This document shows positions 1 through 6,371 of a stretch of 9,936 nt of DNA, piece by piece. Source of the DNA: JARRQB01 sp965368585. Lineage in GTDB: Bacteria > Pseudomonadota > Gammaproteobacteria > Chromatiales > Chromatiaceae. The translations under genes and the position numbers were made by a program. Position 1 is the first letter of the stretch. Each line of letters begins with the position of its first letter. The stretch lies in NCBI GenBank assembly GCA_965368585.1, contig CBDUNM010000178.1:1-9936 (forward strand), written 5' to 3'. Under the pieces are notes generated by a model. That model was not told where the DNA came from and did not search any database. It was given only the letters and a program-made list of their open reading frames with translations.

Positions 1-991
1 ACACGCGCAAGGTCATCGAGGTGCATGACCCCAGCGCCATCAGCAACAGGTCGTACGGCGACGGCCCGAGATCCTGACCGCCGGCCGATTTGGGTTCGTC
101 GCTCATGGCCTGGTGCTGTACCGTGTACAGTCCGCGCAGAAACTTTTTGTCCAGTTCGGCGACGAGCACCTCGTCTTGTCCCACCGGCGGCGCCGTGCCG
201 AAGCTGCGCTCGAATTCGTGCGCTGCAAGGCCGAGATAACGGCTGGCCCAGGCAACCAGCGTCGCGGCGACGTACTCGGCGTCTTCCCGGTTGCTCAACA
301 AGTGGTCGGCCCGGTCGAGGGAGATAAAGCTCTTCGGGTGTCTGGCCGATTGGTAGATCTTCGCCGCCTCGTCGATGGACACGATCGAGTCGACCGGCGA
401 GTGGAACACCAGCAAGGCCCGATTGAGTTCGCGCAAGTGCGCCGCGTCACCGTAGCGATCCAGGTCTTCCAGCAGCTGGCGCTTGACGGGAAAGGTGCGC
501 GCACCGATACGCACTTCCGCCTCATCGTTGCGCGCCAGATCCTGTCGCGCGGCCGCGAACAGGTGCTGAACGTGGCTTGCGGTCGCCGGGGCGCCGATCG
601 TCACCACGGCCTCCACCGAGTCGAGTTGCGGCGCGGCCGCCAATACGGCGGCGCCTCCCAGGCTGTGTCCGATCAGGAGCGACGGCGCCAGATAGTCTTT
701 CTCCAGCGCCCGTGCGGCGGCCAGCAGGTCCTCGACGTTGGAGGAAAAATTGGTGTTGGCGAAGTCGCCGTCGCTGTTGCCGAGCCCGGTAAAGTCGAAA
801 CGCAGGACCGCGATCCCGCGGCTGGCCATCGCGCGGCTGATGCGCGAGGCCGCGGCAATGTCCTTGCCGCAGGTGAAACAGTGGGCAAACAAGGCGTAGC
901 GTGCGATCGGCACGCCTTGCGGCGGGGTCTCGAGCAGCCCCGCGAGCAATTGACCGTCGCTATTGGGAAACTCCACTTTGATCCGGGCCAT
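1..991 (-). CDS. Bifunctional alpha/beta hydrolase / OsmC family protein (partial, C-terminus off the left edge)
   Basis: The reading frame is open from ATG at 991 to the window edge, giving 330 residues. An SD-like GGAGAA lies 9 bases before the ATG. Residues 1-255 form an alpha/beta hydrolase: HCFTCGKD at 37-44 (oxyanion region), FDFTGLGNSDG at 66-76, the nucleophile elbow GHSLGG at 108-113 (Ser110), probable acid Asp201 in HSPVDS, and His230 in RADHLLS. After a linker (about 256-305) an OsmC/Ohr-type domain begins: GPSPYDLLLMALGSCTSM at 309-326 carries Cys323, matching the conserved redox cysteine of OsmC. This fusion is a known family; OsmC domains reduce organic hydroperoxides with thiols, but the hydrolase substrate is unknown. 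The second OsmC cysteine would lie outside the window. The gene follows regA in the same direction after 147 bases with no clear terminator, so co-transcription with the redox regulator is possible. The protein is cytoplasmic: no signal peptide is visible. Confidence 0.9.
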   Translation of the reverse strand, partial: MARIKVEFPNSDGQLLAGLLETPPQGVPIARYALFAHCFTCGKDIAAASRISRAMASRGIAVLRFDFTGLGNSDGDFANTNFSSNVEDLLAAARALEKDYLAPSLLIGHSLGGAAVLAAAPQLDSVEAVVTIGAPATASHVQHLFAAARQDLARNDEAEVRIGARTFPVKRQLLEDLDRYGDAAHLRELNRALLVFHSPVDSIVSIDEAAKIYQSARHPKSFISLDRADHLLSNREDAEYVAATLVAWASRYLGLAAHEFERSFGTAPPVGQDEVLVAELDKKFLRGLYTVQHQAMSDEPKSAGGQDLGPSPYDLLLMALGSCTSMTLRV

Positions 992-1138
992 GATGCGCGC
1001 TTCTCCGCAGCGATTGTTGAGGATACGAACAGGAGACCGGCCGAGCCGCCCCGATCATTCGTCGGCAGGCGATCGTGCCGGCGGCCTCGCGGCGCGAGAG
1101 CGCGTGTTATCCGCTTCGATCAATCGCCGTCGCGGCCC
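992..1138. other. Gap between regA and the hydrolase-OsmC gene
   Basis: This 147-base spacer holds no gene. A tight palindrome, CTCGCG-G-CGCGAG (1086-1098), is present without a T-tract, so it is not a convincing terminator. An SD-like GGAGAA (1006-1001, minus) serves the hydrolase gene. No good sigma-70 promoter is visible, which leaves read-through from regA possible. Confidence 0.4.
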
Positions 1139-1678
1139 TCACTGGCGCAGCGGGCGCTTGTTCAGCTTTCTCTGCAAGGTACGACGGTGCATGCCCAGTT
1201 GCCGGGCGGCGGCGGAAATGTTGCCGTCGCACTCGGCCAGTACCGCCTGGATGTGCTCCCATTCGAGTCGGTTGACGGACATGGGACGGGCCGGCGCGGG
1301 AGCGTCGGCGTTGCCCTGGTCGTAGTCGAAGGCGCGTACGATCTCGTTGGCATCCGCCGGTTTGGTCAGGTAGTGGGTGGCGCCGAGCTTGATTGCTTCG
1401 ACCGCGGTGGCGACGCTGGCGTAACCGGTCAGCATTACGATACGCATCTGAGCGTTCATCGCGCGCAGCGCGCTCACCAGCTTCAGGCCGGACGGGCCGG
1501 GCATGCAGAGATCGACGACCGCGAAATCCGGTCGCAGTGCCTGTGCCGCGGTCAGGGCCTGCGGGACATCGTTTGCCGTGGCGACCGTGAAGCCGCGGCG
1601 GGTCAAGGCGGGCCGAAGTACGTCGCAAAACACGGTGTCGTCGTCGACGAGCAGGAGATTACGGGTTTCCGTGGTCAT
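1139..1678 (-). CDS. regA: RegA/PrrA/RoxR-type response regulator (receiver + Fis-like HTH)
   Basis: The protein has 179 residues, starting at ATG 1678. Residues 1-115 are a receiver domain: acidic pocket D12-D14 in LLLVDDD, phosphoacceptor Asp56 in VVDLCMPGPSGLKL, Thr84 in MLTGYAS and Lys106 in LTKPA. A proline/alanine linker (about 122-133) leads to a Fis-type helix-turn-helix, WEHIQAVLAECDGNISAAAR followed by QLGMHRRTLQRKL (140-172). The signature HRRTLQRKL near the C-terminus is typical of the RegA/PrrA/ActR/RoxR group, and the 179-residue length fits it. The family activates or represses respiration, photosynthesis, nitrogen or carbon-fixation genes according to redox state; the targets here cannot be read from the window. 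The frame stays open upstream to 1954, but that extension lies over regB, and ATG 1678 begins exactly at the receiver domain. The cognate kinase ends 20 bases upstream. A cysteine (Cys58) lies two residues from the phosphoacceptor. The symbol is assigned by family and could equally be prrA or roxR. Confidence 0.93.
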   Translation of the reverse strand: MTTETRNLLLVDDDTVFCDVLRPALTRRGFTVATANDVPQALTAAQALRPDFAVVDLCMPGPSGLKLVSALRAMNAQMRIVMLTGYASVATAVEAIKLGATHYLTKPADANEIVRAFDYDQGNADAPAPARPMSVNRLEWEHIQAVLAECDGNISAAARQLGMHRRTLQRKLNKRPLRQ

Positions 1679-1698
1679 TGATGTTCCCGGTGACTGAG

Positions 1699-3003
1699 TC
1701 AAGTTGCCGCGTCGGTTCTCAACGAACTGAGCGGGAGTTCGATACGCGCGCACAGGCCGCCGCCTTCGATGTCGTCCAGCCTCAGTTGTCCACCGAGCCG
1801 GTCCAGAATGGAATTCGACAGAAACAAACCAATGCCCAAACCGTCTTTGGCGGTGTCTGCGGGAACGGGATTTTTGCCGATGATATCGCGCAAACCGCCG
1901 TCCAGTCCTAGGCCTTTGTCCTGGACGTCTATGCGCAGCGTTTGATCCGACCACCGCGCGTCGATGTGCACCGCATCGGGGGACGAGTCCGCCGCGTTGT
2001 TCAGGATGTTGCGAATTGCCTGCGTGACCGAATAGTCGGCGACGATGACGGGGACCGGGGATTCACCGTGGACCTGCTGCGTCAACCCGATCTGCGGTCG
2101 GTCGTGGTGCCATTCGGCCAATACGTCGTTCAGATAACGATCCAGGGCGATTGCGTGACCGGAGTCCGCGCGTGCTTGACCGGCGTCGGTCGCCATGCGC
2201 GACAGGATGTGCTTGCAGCGATCGACCTGCCCGCGCAGGATCGTGAGCTGCTCGGCGAGATGCGCGTCGTGCGCATGTTCGTCGAGCAGCTCCGTGGTCA
2301 GAATGGCCATGGTGCCGAGCGGGGTGCCCAGTTCGTGAGCAGTCCCGGCGGCCAGCGTGCCCAGCGCCAGTAGTTGTTCCGAACGCAGCGCCTCTTCGCG
2401 TGCGCTGGACAGATCCTGATCGTGTCGCCGCAGGGTGTGACCGATGCGCGCAACGAAGTAGGCGACGAGTGCGGCGCTGACGATGAAGCCAACCCACATT
2501 CCCCAAAGGTGGGCATTGATATCGTGGTGGCTGATGTGGCCTGCGGTCATCGACTCGCTGAAAAACATCAATACGGTGTAGCTCGCCACGGCTGCGCCGG
2601 CGATCAGGCCGCCGAACCGCGGTTTCAAGGTGGCCGCCGCGATGGTCACTGGCAGCAGAAACAGAGACACCAGGGGATTGGCGGAGCCACCGCTGAAGTA
2701 GAACAACAGCGTCATCGCCAACACGTCGACCGCCAGCTGGGCCAGTAGCGTCATTTCCGTCACTGCGGTAGCGGTGCGTGACGCCGACCAGCTGTACAGG
2801 GTGAATGCAGCCAGTGTCGCTATGATCAGTGAAATGGGCAGCGTGGGGAGCGGGTAGGCGAGTACTTCGCGTGCCACGATCAAGCCCACCACCTGACACG
2901 CAATGATCAGCGCGCGCACCGCAAGTAGGTACCGCAGATATTGGTGTCTCAACGGAATCCATGCTTGCGTCGCTTTCATATCCAAGTGTATCGGCTTGTT
3001 CAT
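1699..3003 (-). CDS. regB: RegB/PrrB/RoxS-type redox-sensing membrane histidine kinase
   Basis: The protein has 434 residues from ATG 3003, typical of RegB. About six hydrophobic segments lie between residues 24 and 187, then comes a cytoplasmic kinase core. GGSANP at 105-110 matches the RegB quinone-site motif (GGxxNPF), with Leu instead of Phe at 111. The H-box is LGTLAAGTAHELGTPLGTM (214-232) with His223 as phosphoacceptor. Cys263 in QVDRCKHIL corresponds to the redox-active cysteine that in RegB inactivates the kinase when oxidised. The ATP-binding boxes are IRNILNNAAD (330-339), DKGLGLD (362-368) and GLGIGLFLSNS (388-398), so the kinase looks catalytically complete. It should phosphorylate RegA, encoded 20 bases downstream. 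No senC gene lies between the two, unlike the Rhodobacter locus. The frame is open upstream to 3513 but that stretch has no domain character. ATG 3003 has a poor ribosome site and Met9 (2979) is an alternative start. Confidence 0.93.
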   Translation of the reverse strand: MNKPIHLDMKATQAWIPLRHQYLRYLLAVRALIIACQVVGLIVAREVLAYPLPTLPISLIIATLAAFTLYSWSASRTATAVTEMTLLAQLAVDVLAMTLLFYFSGGSANPLVSLFLLPVTIAAATLKPRFGGLIAGAAVASYTVLMFFSESMTAGHISHHDINAHLWGMWVGFIVSAALVAYFVARIGHTLRRHDQDLSSAREEALRSEQLLALGTLAAGTAHELGTPLGTMAILTTELLDEHAHDAHLAEQLTILRGQVDRCKHILSRMATDAGQARADSGHAIALDRYLNDVLAEWHHDRPQIGLTQQVHGESPVPVIVADYSVTQAIRNILNNAADSSPDAVHIDARWSDQTLRIDVQDKGLGLDGGLRDIIGKNPVPADTAKDGLGIGLFLSNSILDRLGGQLRLDDIEGGGLCARIELPLSSLRTDAAT

Positions 3004-3027
3004 ACAGTCGGGTCGCGTGAGCCATGG

Positions 3028-3056
3028 AGTATTGCAAAAAAACCTGATTCCGACCA
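3028..3056 (-). promoter_or_regulatory. Possible regB promoter
   Basis: Reading the minus strand, an extended -10-like TGCAATACT (3036-3028) follows a T-run, with a poor -35-like TGGTCG (3056-3051) at 17 bases spacing. It would place the transcript start only about 15-20 bases before the regB ATG at 3003. The match to the sigma-70 consensus is weak (4 of 6 for the -10, 3 of 6 for the -35). Confidence 0.25.
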
Positions 3057-3128
3057 TTTCGGGCGGCTGCGGCAACTTGTCGCACCCGCTGCGCGGGGAT
3101 CGACGGAGCGGTGTCTGCGCACTGCGGC

Positions 3129-3162
3129 AATCGGTCGCATTGCGCCCGATCGCGAACCGATT
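3129..3162. promoter_or_regulatory. Inverted repeat upstream of regB (operator or leader hairpin candidate)
   Basis: AATCGGT (3129-3135) is mirrored by ACCGATT (3156-3162). The pairing continues inward as CGC (3136-3138) with GCG (3152-3154), with A3155 bulged, giving ten pairs around a 13-base loop. It lies about 125 bases before the regB start. It could be a dyad operator or, if the transcript starts further upstream, a leader hairpin. There is no T-tract, so it is not a terminator. Confidence 0.3.
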
Positions 3163-3457
3163 ACTATCTCCGGCAGGCCTCTTTGGCGTATTCGCTGTCG
3201 ATCGCATGCTCGGCGGATATTCCTTGAATTGACGGTGTTCGTGGATTCCATACCTGGTTTCGTCCCCGAGTGCAGCACCGCGATGACCGGGTCCGTGCGC
3301 GATCCCAATGAATACGCCGGAGAGTGCCTGGCCAGGCTGAGGCGCGGACGCTCCACACGCCGCTGCCGGTTCTGCGCCGACGTTGCACGCACTTGCGTGT
3401 GGCTCAATGCAGTTAACGATCGGATCGACTCGATCTCGGGTGGCCATGCCACGCCGA

Positions 3458-3832
3458 CTATCCTGCCGCACGTGCCGCCTGTTCGCGCGTGTAGAAGCGT
3501 CCATCACGTACAAAGCCAGCCACCACGGTCGGCTTGATGGCGGTCACGGCTCCAGAGGCCGATCTACCCGTGACCAGTTCGCCCGGCAGTCCATCGATGA
3601 GGTGCAGCGGTGCGGATCTGCCGTCGGCGAATCGGGAGAGGAAGATGGTGCCGGTCTGGGCGTCGCGAAACGCGGGCCGGAAGCCGTGCGTGCGATTGTG
3701 CTGACTGATACCACCGGTGTCGGCGAACCGGACGTTCTCACTCATCAGTGTCTTGCGGGTGACTGCGCCCGGTCTCGTCATCGGCGCGACGGTTCGCGAT
3801 TTGGAAATTCCTCTAATGTGAACTGTGTTCAT
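3458..3832 (-). CDS. Small conserved hypothetical protein
   Basis: The protein has 124 residues if translation starts at ATG 3832, which has GGAGG (3846-3842) 9 bases upstream, the best ribosome site on this strand. An internal ATG at 3745 would give 95 residues beginning MSENVRFADTGG, and it lacks a comparable site. The 95-residue part looks conserved: FADTGGIS, HGFRPAFRDAQTG, RFADGRSAPLHLIDGLP, AVTAIKPTVVAGFVRDGRFYTREQA. From memory, similar short proteins of unknown function, often annotated only as hypothetical, occur in beta- and gammaproteobacteria; I cannot name a domain. There is no signal peptide, membrane segment or metal-binding cluster. The N-terminal 29 residues are basic, rich in Thr/Arg/Lys and low in complexity, and could be a non-conserved extension. 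It faces away from the sigma-factor gene across a 628-base region and lies 454 bases upstream of regB in the same direction. No function is proposed. Confidence 0.75.
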   Translation of the reverse strand: MNTVHIRGISKSRTVAPMTRPGAVTRKTLMSENVRFADTGGISQHNRTHGFRPAFRDAQTGTIFLSRFADGRSAPLHLIDGLPGELVTGRSASGAVTAIKPTVVAGFVRDGRFYTREQAARAAG

Positions 3833-4460
3833 CTGCGCCTGCCTCCGTGGGTCGGCGGGTATGCCTGTGTTAGGAATGCACGTACGTCGCGGGCGTTTTT
3901 TGCGAATACGACCTGCGCCGTTGCAGCGGGGTTGCCGTCCGCGGGTGTGCGAAACGTGGTCCGAGGGCCGTTGCACGCAAATCATTGGCGACGATGTCAA
4001 TGGCTTAACCTGCATGTTGCACCAGCCGATCGGGGACGGGTGCGAATGCATCGGCAGGGATGCGGCGCAAGTCCTGTTCGGGGCGCATTCTCGAAAGGAC
4101 AGTTTGTCCCCCGTCCCCGATCTATCCGGGCCCTCGCGGGTCCAGGCACGCGGGGACTTGCCCTTCACTCAAACCATAGCTGCGGCCATGGTTTTCCCTC
4201 CAGGGCGGCGTCCAAACGCACCTGTCCGGCGCGATCATCCCGGATACTGGTGCAACATGCAGGTTAACCTCTTGCATTAAGGGGTTATGTGCCGGATGTT
4301 CCGTCCTATCTCCGGCAAATTCCTGCCTTTGCGTACGTGTACCAACCATGAATGGTGAAATGCGGGCGTGACGCCCACCGCCTGTTTTGCATCGGGTTCT
4401 CGGGTTCCGGGGCCAACGACGCCGCATTTCGGTCTAGAGTTTTGGATACGGGAAGATCAA
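3833..4460. other. 628-base divergent intergenic region with a structured element
   Basis: This lies between the start of the minus-strand hypothetical gene (3832) and the plus-strand sigma gene (4461). No credible coding frame is seen. The centre is occupied by the inverted-repeat element at 4005-4267. To its left, TTGACA (4000-3995, minus) resembles a -35 box for the hypothetical gene but has no fitting -10. To its right are a spaced 7-bp dyad, TGCCGGA...TCCGGCA (about 4290-4317), and ACCAT-GA-ATGGT at about 4345-4356. I see no clear promoter for the sigma gene. Confidence 0.5.
4005..4267. repeat. MITE/REP-like or structured-RNA element with 21-bp terminal inverted repeats
   Basis: The 21 bases at 4005-4025 (TTAACCTGCATGTTGCACC plus AG) are the exact reverse complement of 4247-4267. 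Inside, GATCGGGGACGGG (4028-4040) is exactly mirrored by 4110-4122, and TATCCGGG (4123-4130) by CCCGGATA (4239-4246). These three helices abut: only two bases are unpaired between the left arm and helix 2, and none between helices 2 and 3 or between helix 3 and the right arm. Smaller hairpins fill the loops, including GGACA-GTT-TGTCC (4097-4109), GAATGC/GCATTC (4044-4049/4085-4090), AAACCAT/ATGGTTT (4171-4177/4188-4194) and GCGT-CCAA-ACGC (4208-4219). The element encodes no protein. The terminal arms suggest a MITE mobilised in trans; the 13-bp GGGGAC-containing pair resembles REP sequences associated with RAYT transposases; the tight junction also fits a functional RNA. No transposase for it is visible here. 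Confidence 0.75.
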
Positions 4461-5417
4461 ATGACGGTCATGACCGGGCAACGGACGACATTATTCGGCA
4501 ACGAGGGAACAGTGGCGACGAAAGGACCAATCAGCAACATCGGTGCAGCACTGCGGCGCTACCGCGGACAGGTCGTCGCGACCGGTCCGTACGGTGTGCA
4601 GACTGCCGCGCAGGCCAAGGAACAGGTCTTCGACCATTGGTCACACCTGGAGAAATTGTGTCAGCGGCGCTTTCCGGGCAGCGAGAATCTGGCCCATGAG
4701 GGGCTGCTGTACGTCCTGGAGCACCTCGAAACCGATAACTGGCAGCGGGTACGAACCTGGGGTGGCTCGGGACGTTTTCTGACCTATCTGCTGACGCTGG
4801 CGGCGCGCTTATTGACCGATTTTTCGCGGGCGAAATATGGCCACATCCGCATGCCGGTCTGGTTGAGCGAGAAGCAGGACCCGCTGTGGAGCGCCGCCTA
4901 CCGGTTGCTGATGGTCGAAGGGTACCAGCGCCGCGAGGTCATCGACATCCTGCAGACCCGTCAACCGGGGCGTGAGCGCTGGTTTATCGAAAAGGTCGTG
5001 GCGACGGTCCGCGGTCGCTGCCAGGCGCACGACACACGCCGGGACGCCACGGTACCGATCGAAGACTGTCAGGAACCCGGATCGACCGACTATGCGCCGG
5101 AGGCCCAACTGGCAATCGAGGAGACGGAAATGCTGGAGGCCGTTCGGCAGCTGCTCGACGGCGGCGAGCCGACTGCCGCATCGAGTACCCGGCGGGTGCG
5201 CGCACTGGTGCGCCAGTTGCGTCCGCACATTAAGATGACCGAAGAAGACCGGTTGTTCTTGCGTCTTCGCCACATTGATGGATTGAAGATGAAGGCGATC
5301 GTCAATCTGCTTGGACTGACGGGAGACCCGTACAAGCGTTACCACAAAATAATTGGCGGTTTACGCGCGGCGTGGCAACGAGCGGGCCTGCTGGATACGG
5401 AAGGGGTCGAGCCATGA
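4461..5417 (+). CDS. Sigma-70 family (ECF-like) RNA polymerase sigma factor, long form
   Basis: The protein has 318 residues from ATG 4461, preceded by GGAAG five bases upstream. An open frame from 4368 would add 31 residues without domain character. Residues about 57-128 resemble sigma region 2: a helix FDHWSHLEKLCQRRFPGSE, then LAHEGLLYVLEHL and RTWGGSGRFLTYLLTLAARL followed by LTDFSRAKYG, the usual promoter-melting and -10-binding block. Residues about 256-310 resemble region 4: TEEDRLFLRLRHIDGLKMKA, then IVNLLGLTGDPYKRYHKIIG and GLRAAWQRAGL. Between them is an unusually long linker (about 130-255) starting MPVWLSEKQDPLWSAAYRLL, so the protein is well above the usual 180-200 residues of ECF sigma factors. 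Ten bases after its stop begins a possible GTG start for the zinc-finger anti-sigma gene, and its ATG lies 18 bases after the stop. This organisation supports a sigma/anti-sigma pair. Its target promoters, and whether it is a true sigma factor or a DNA-binding derivative, are unknown. Confidence 0.82.
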   Translation: MTVMTGQRTTLFGNEGTVATKGPISNIGAALRRYRGQVVATGPYGVQTAAQAKEQVFDHWSHLEKLCQRRFPGSENLAHEGLLYVLEHLETDNWQRVRTWGGSGRFLTYLLTLAARLLTDFSRAKYGHIRMPVWLSEKQDPLWSAAYRLLMVEGYQRREVIDILQTRQPGRERWFIEKVVATVRGRCQAHDTRRDATVPIEDCQEPGSTDYAPEAQLAIEETEMLEAVRQLLDGGEPTAASSTRRVRALVRQLRPHIKMTEEDRLFLRLRHIDGLKMKAIVNLLGLTGDPYKRYHKIIGGLRAAWQRAGLLDTEGVEP

Positions 5418-5435
5418 TATCTGAAGGTGACCGCC

Positions 5436-6371
5436 ATGATTGAAAAATCGCCCGACGAACAGGACCCGAAGTTTCTGGCCATGCTCGCGCTCGCGACCAA
5501 CGCGACGGATCCGGCGGAAGACTGTCCGCCCGAAGACCAGCTCGCGGCCTTTATCGACGGCGTGCTGCACGGCGCTGCCCGCCAAGCCATGCTGGCACAC
5601 TTGGATCGCTGCCCGGCCTGCCGCCAACATTGGCTGGAAGTCGCCGATCTGGTCGACGCCGACGCGGCCGAACCGGTAAAGGCGCTATCGACCGGGGAGC
5701 GCTGGGGTAGCCGTGTCAGGCAGGGTATTGAATCGCTGTTCAGCCCTTGGAAGCTCGCCCTGGCATCGGCCGCCGCGGCAGCGATCGTGGGCCTCGCGGT
5801 GGTTGTGTCGGTCGCGCCGGATATTGGCCGACAGGTTGATGCTCAGTACGCGGTGAAGGTTGATTACGCGGGGGAGCTGGCCCGTCTGGCGCAGGGCATG
5901 CCGCTGCCGTGGCAGTCCGCGGCCTTGGGATTCGGTGAAACCGATGCCAGCCTGCCGGCGCGCGCGTTCGGTGCCGGGGTATGGATCGGCAGAGCGGCAT
6001 TGGTCGGCGGGGCGCAGGCGCAGGCGCCGCTGCCGCCGCCCCTCGCCGCGCCCGGTGCGCACCCGTGGCCGGCAACCGCTTGGAGCGACTACTACCAGTT
6101 TGGGCGTTGGGCCGTGTTGCTCTGGGCCCAGCTGAGTGCCGGGCAGGAAATCGCCCAATGGGCCGACCACCGCAGGGTCGCCACCGCGTTGCGGGCGGGG
6201 TTGACGGAACGCCAGGACGCAGAACGCGAGGCGGTTGACGCGCTCGGTGAGCTGCGAAAGATCGATACCCTGCTCAGTGCGCTCGAACGCGATCCGGCCA
6301 GCGGTGCCCAAGACGACCTGCGCCGGCGCCTGATGATGGCGATACAGCAGCTTGCCGCGCTAGCGCCATGA
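5436..6371 (+). CDS. Membrane-anchored zinc-finger anti-sigma factor
   Basis: The protein has 311 residues from ATG 5436, with AAGG (5424-5427) 8 bases upstream; a GTG at 5427 would add three residues. The N-terminal cytoplasmic part has a ZAS/zf-HC2-like module: CPPEDQLAAFIDGVLHGAAR (30-49) followed by AMLAHLDRCPACRQHW with His55, Cys59 and Cys62 as the HxxxCxxC zinc ligands. A single membrane helix (about 105-127, KLALASAAAAAIVGLAVVVS) leads to a periplasmic region of about 180 residues I cannot assign. That region has a Pro/Ala-rich hinge (193-212), a Trp/Tyr-rich stretch (WSDYYQFGRWAVLLWAQL, 216-233) and a charged helical tail (about 247-308) that may form a coiled coil. It should bind the upstream sigma factor and release it on an envelope signal. 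Its stop overlaps the next gene's start (ATGA, 6368-6371), which indicates translational coupling with the peptidase. Confidence 0.82.
   Translation: MIEKSPDEQDPKFLAMLALATNATDPAEDCPPEDQLAAFIDGVLHGAARQAMLAHLDRCPACRQHWLEVADLVDADAAEPVKALSTGERWGSRVRQGIESLFSPWKLALASAAAAAIVGLAVVVSVAPDIGRQVDAQYAVKVDYAGELARLAQGMPLPWQSAALGFGETDASLPARAFGAGVWIGRAALVGGAQAQAPLPPPLAAPGAHPWPATAWSDYYQFGRWAVLLWAQLSAGQEIAQWADHRRVATALRAGLTERQDAEREAVDALGELRKIDTLLSALERDPASGAQDDLRRRLMMAIQQLAALAP

Larger units (their letters stand above)
3004..3457. other. 454-base intergenic region upstream of regB
   Basis: No convincing gene is seen on either strand. The minus-strand frames that cross it are low-complexity, Arg/Ser-rich translations without domain character. 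It holds a possible regB promoter near 3028-3056, a bulged inverted repeat at 3129-3162 and short palindromes without T-tracts (CACGCA-CT-TGCGTG at 3386-3399; GATCGA-C-TCGATC at 3423-3435; GTGGC-CAT-GCCAC at 3440-3452, just after the stop of the small hypothetical gene). None of these qualifies as an intrinsic terminator. Confidence 0.5.

Noticed and set aside
1086..1098. Palindrome after regA as a terminator
   Set aside because: It is a short stem with a minimal loop and no following T-tract on the minus strand.
113..1681. 522-codon open frame on the plus strand
   Set aside because: It runs antisense to the hydrolase-OsmC and regA genes, both with clear catalytic motifs. Its translation is Arg/Gly/Val-rich without domains, as expected from the opposite strand of GC-rich genes.
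3034..3050. T-run on the minus strand upstream of regB as an intrinsic terminator
   Set aside because: Only a 4-bp stem (CCGA/TCGG) precedes it and it is separated from the run by several bases; it fits a promoter spacer better.
3004..3513. 170-residue N-terminal extension of the RegB frame
   Set aside because: The translation is low-complexity, overlaps the end of the small hypothetical gene, and would put a non-family extension before the normal RegB start.
3833..4168. Upstream extension of the small hypothetical protein to 236 residues
   Set aside because: It would translate across the inverted-repeat element and has no conserved character; a good ribosome site at 3842-3846 supports a start at 3832.
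4461..5417. Alternative reading of the sigma-like protein as a transposase or generic HTH regulator
   Set aside because: The order of region 2-like and region 4-like blocks and the following zinc-finger membrane anti-sigma gene fit a sigma factor better.
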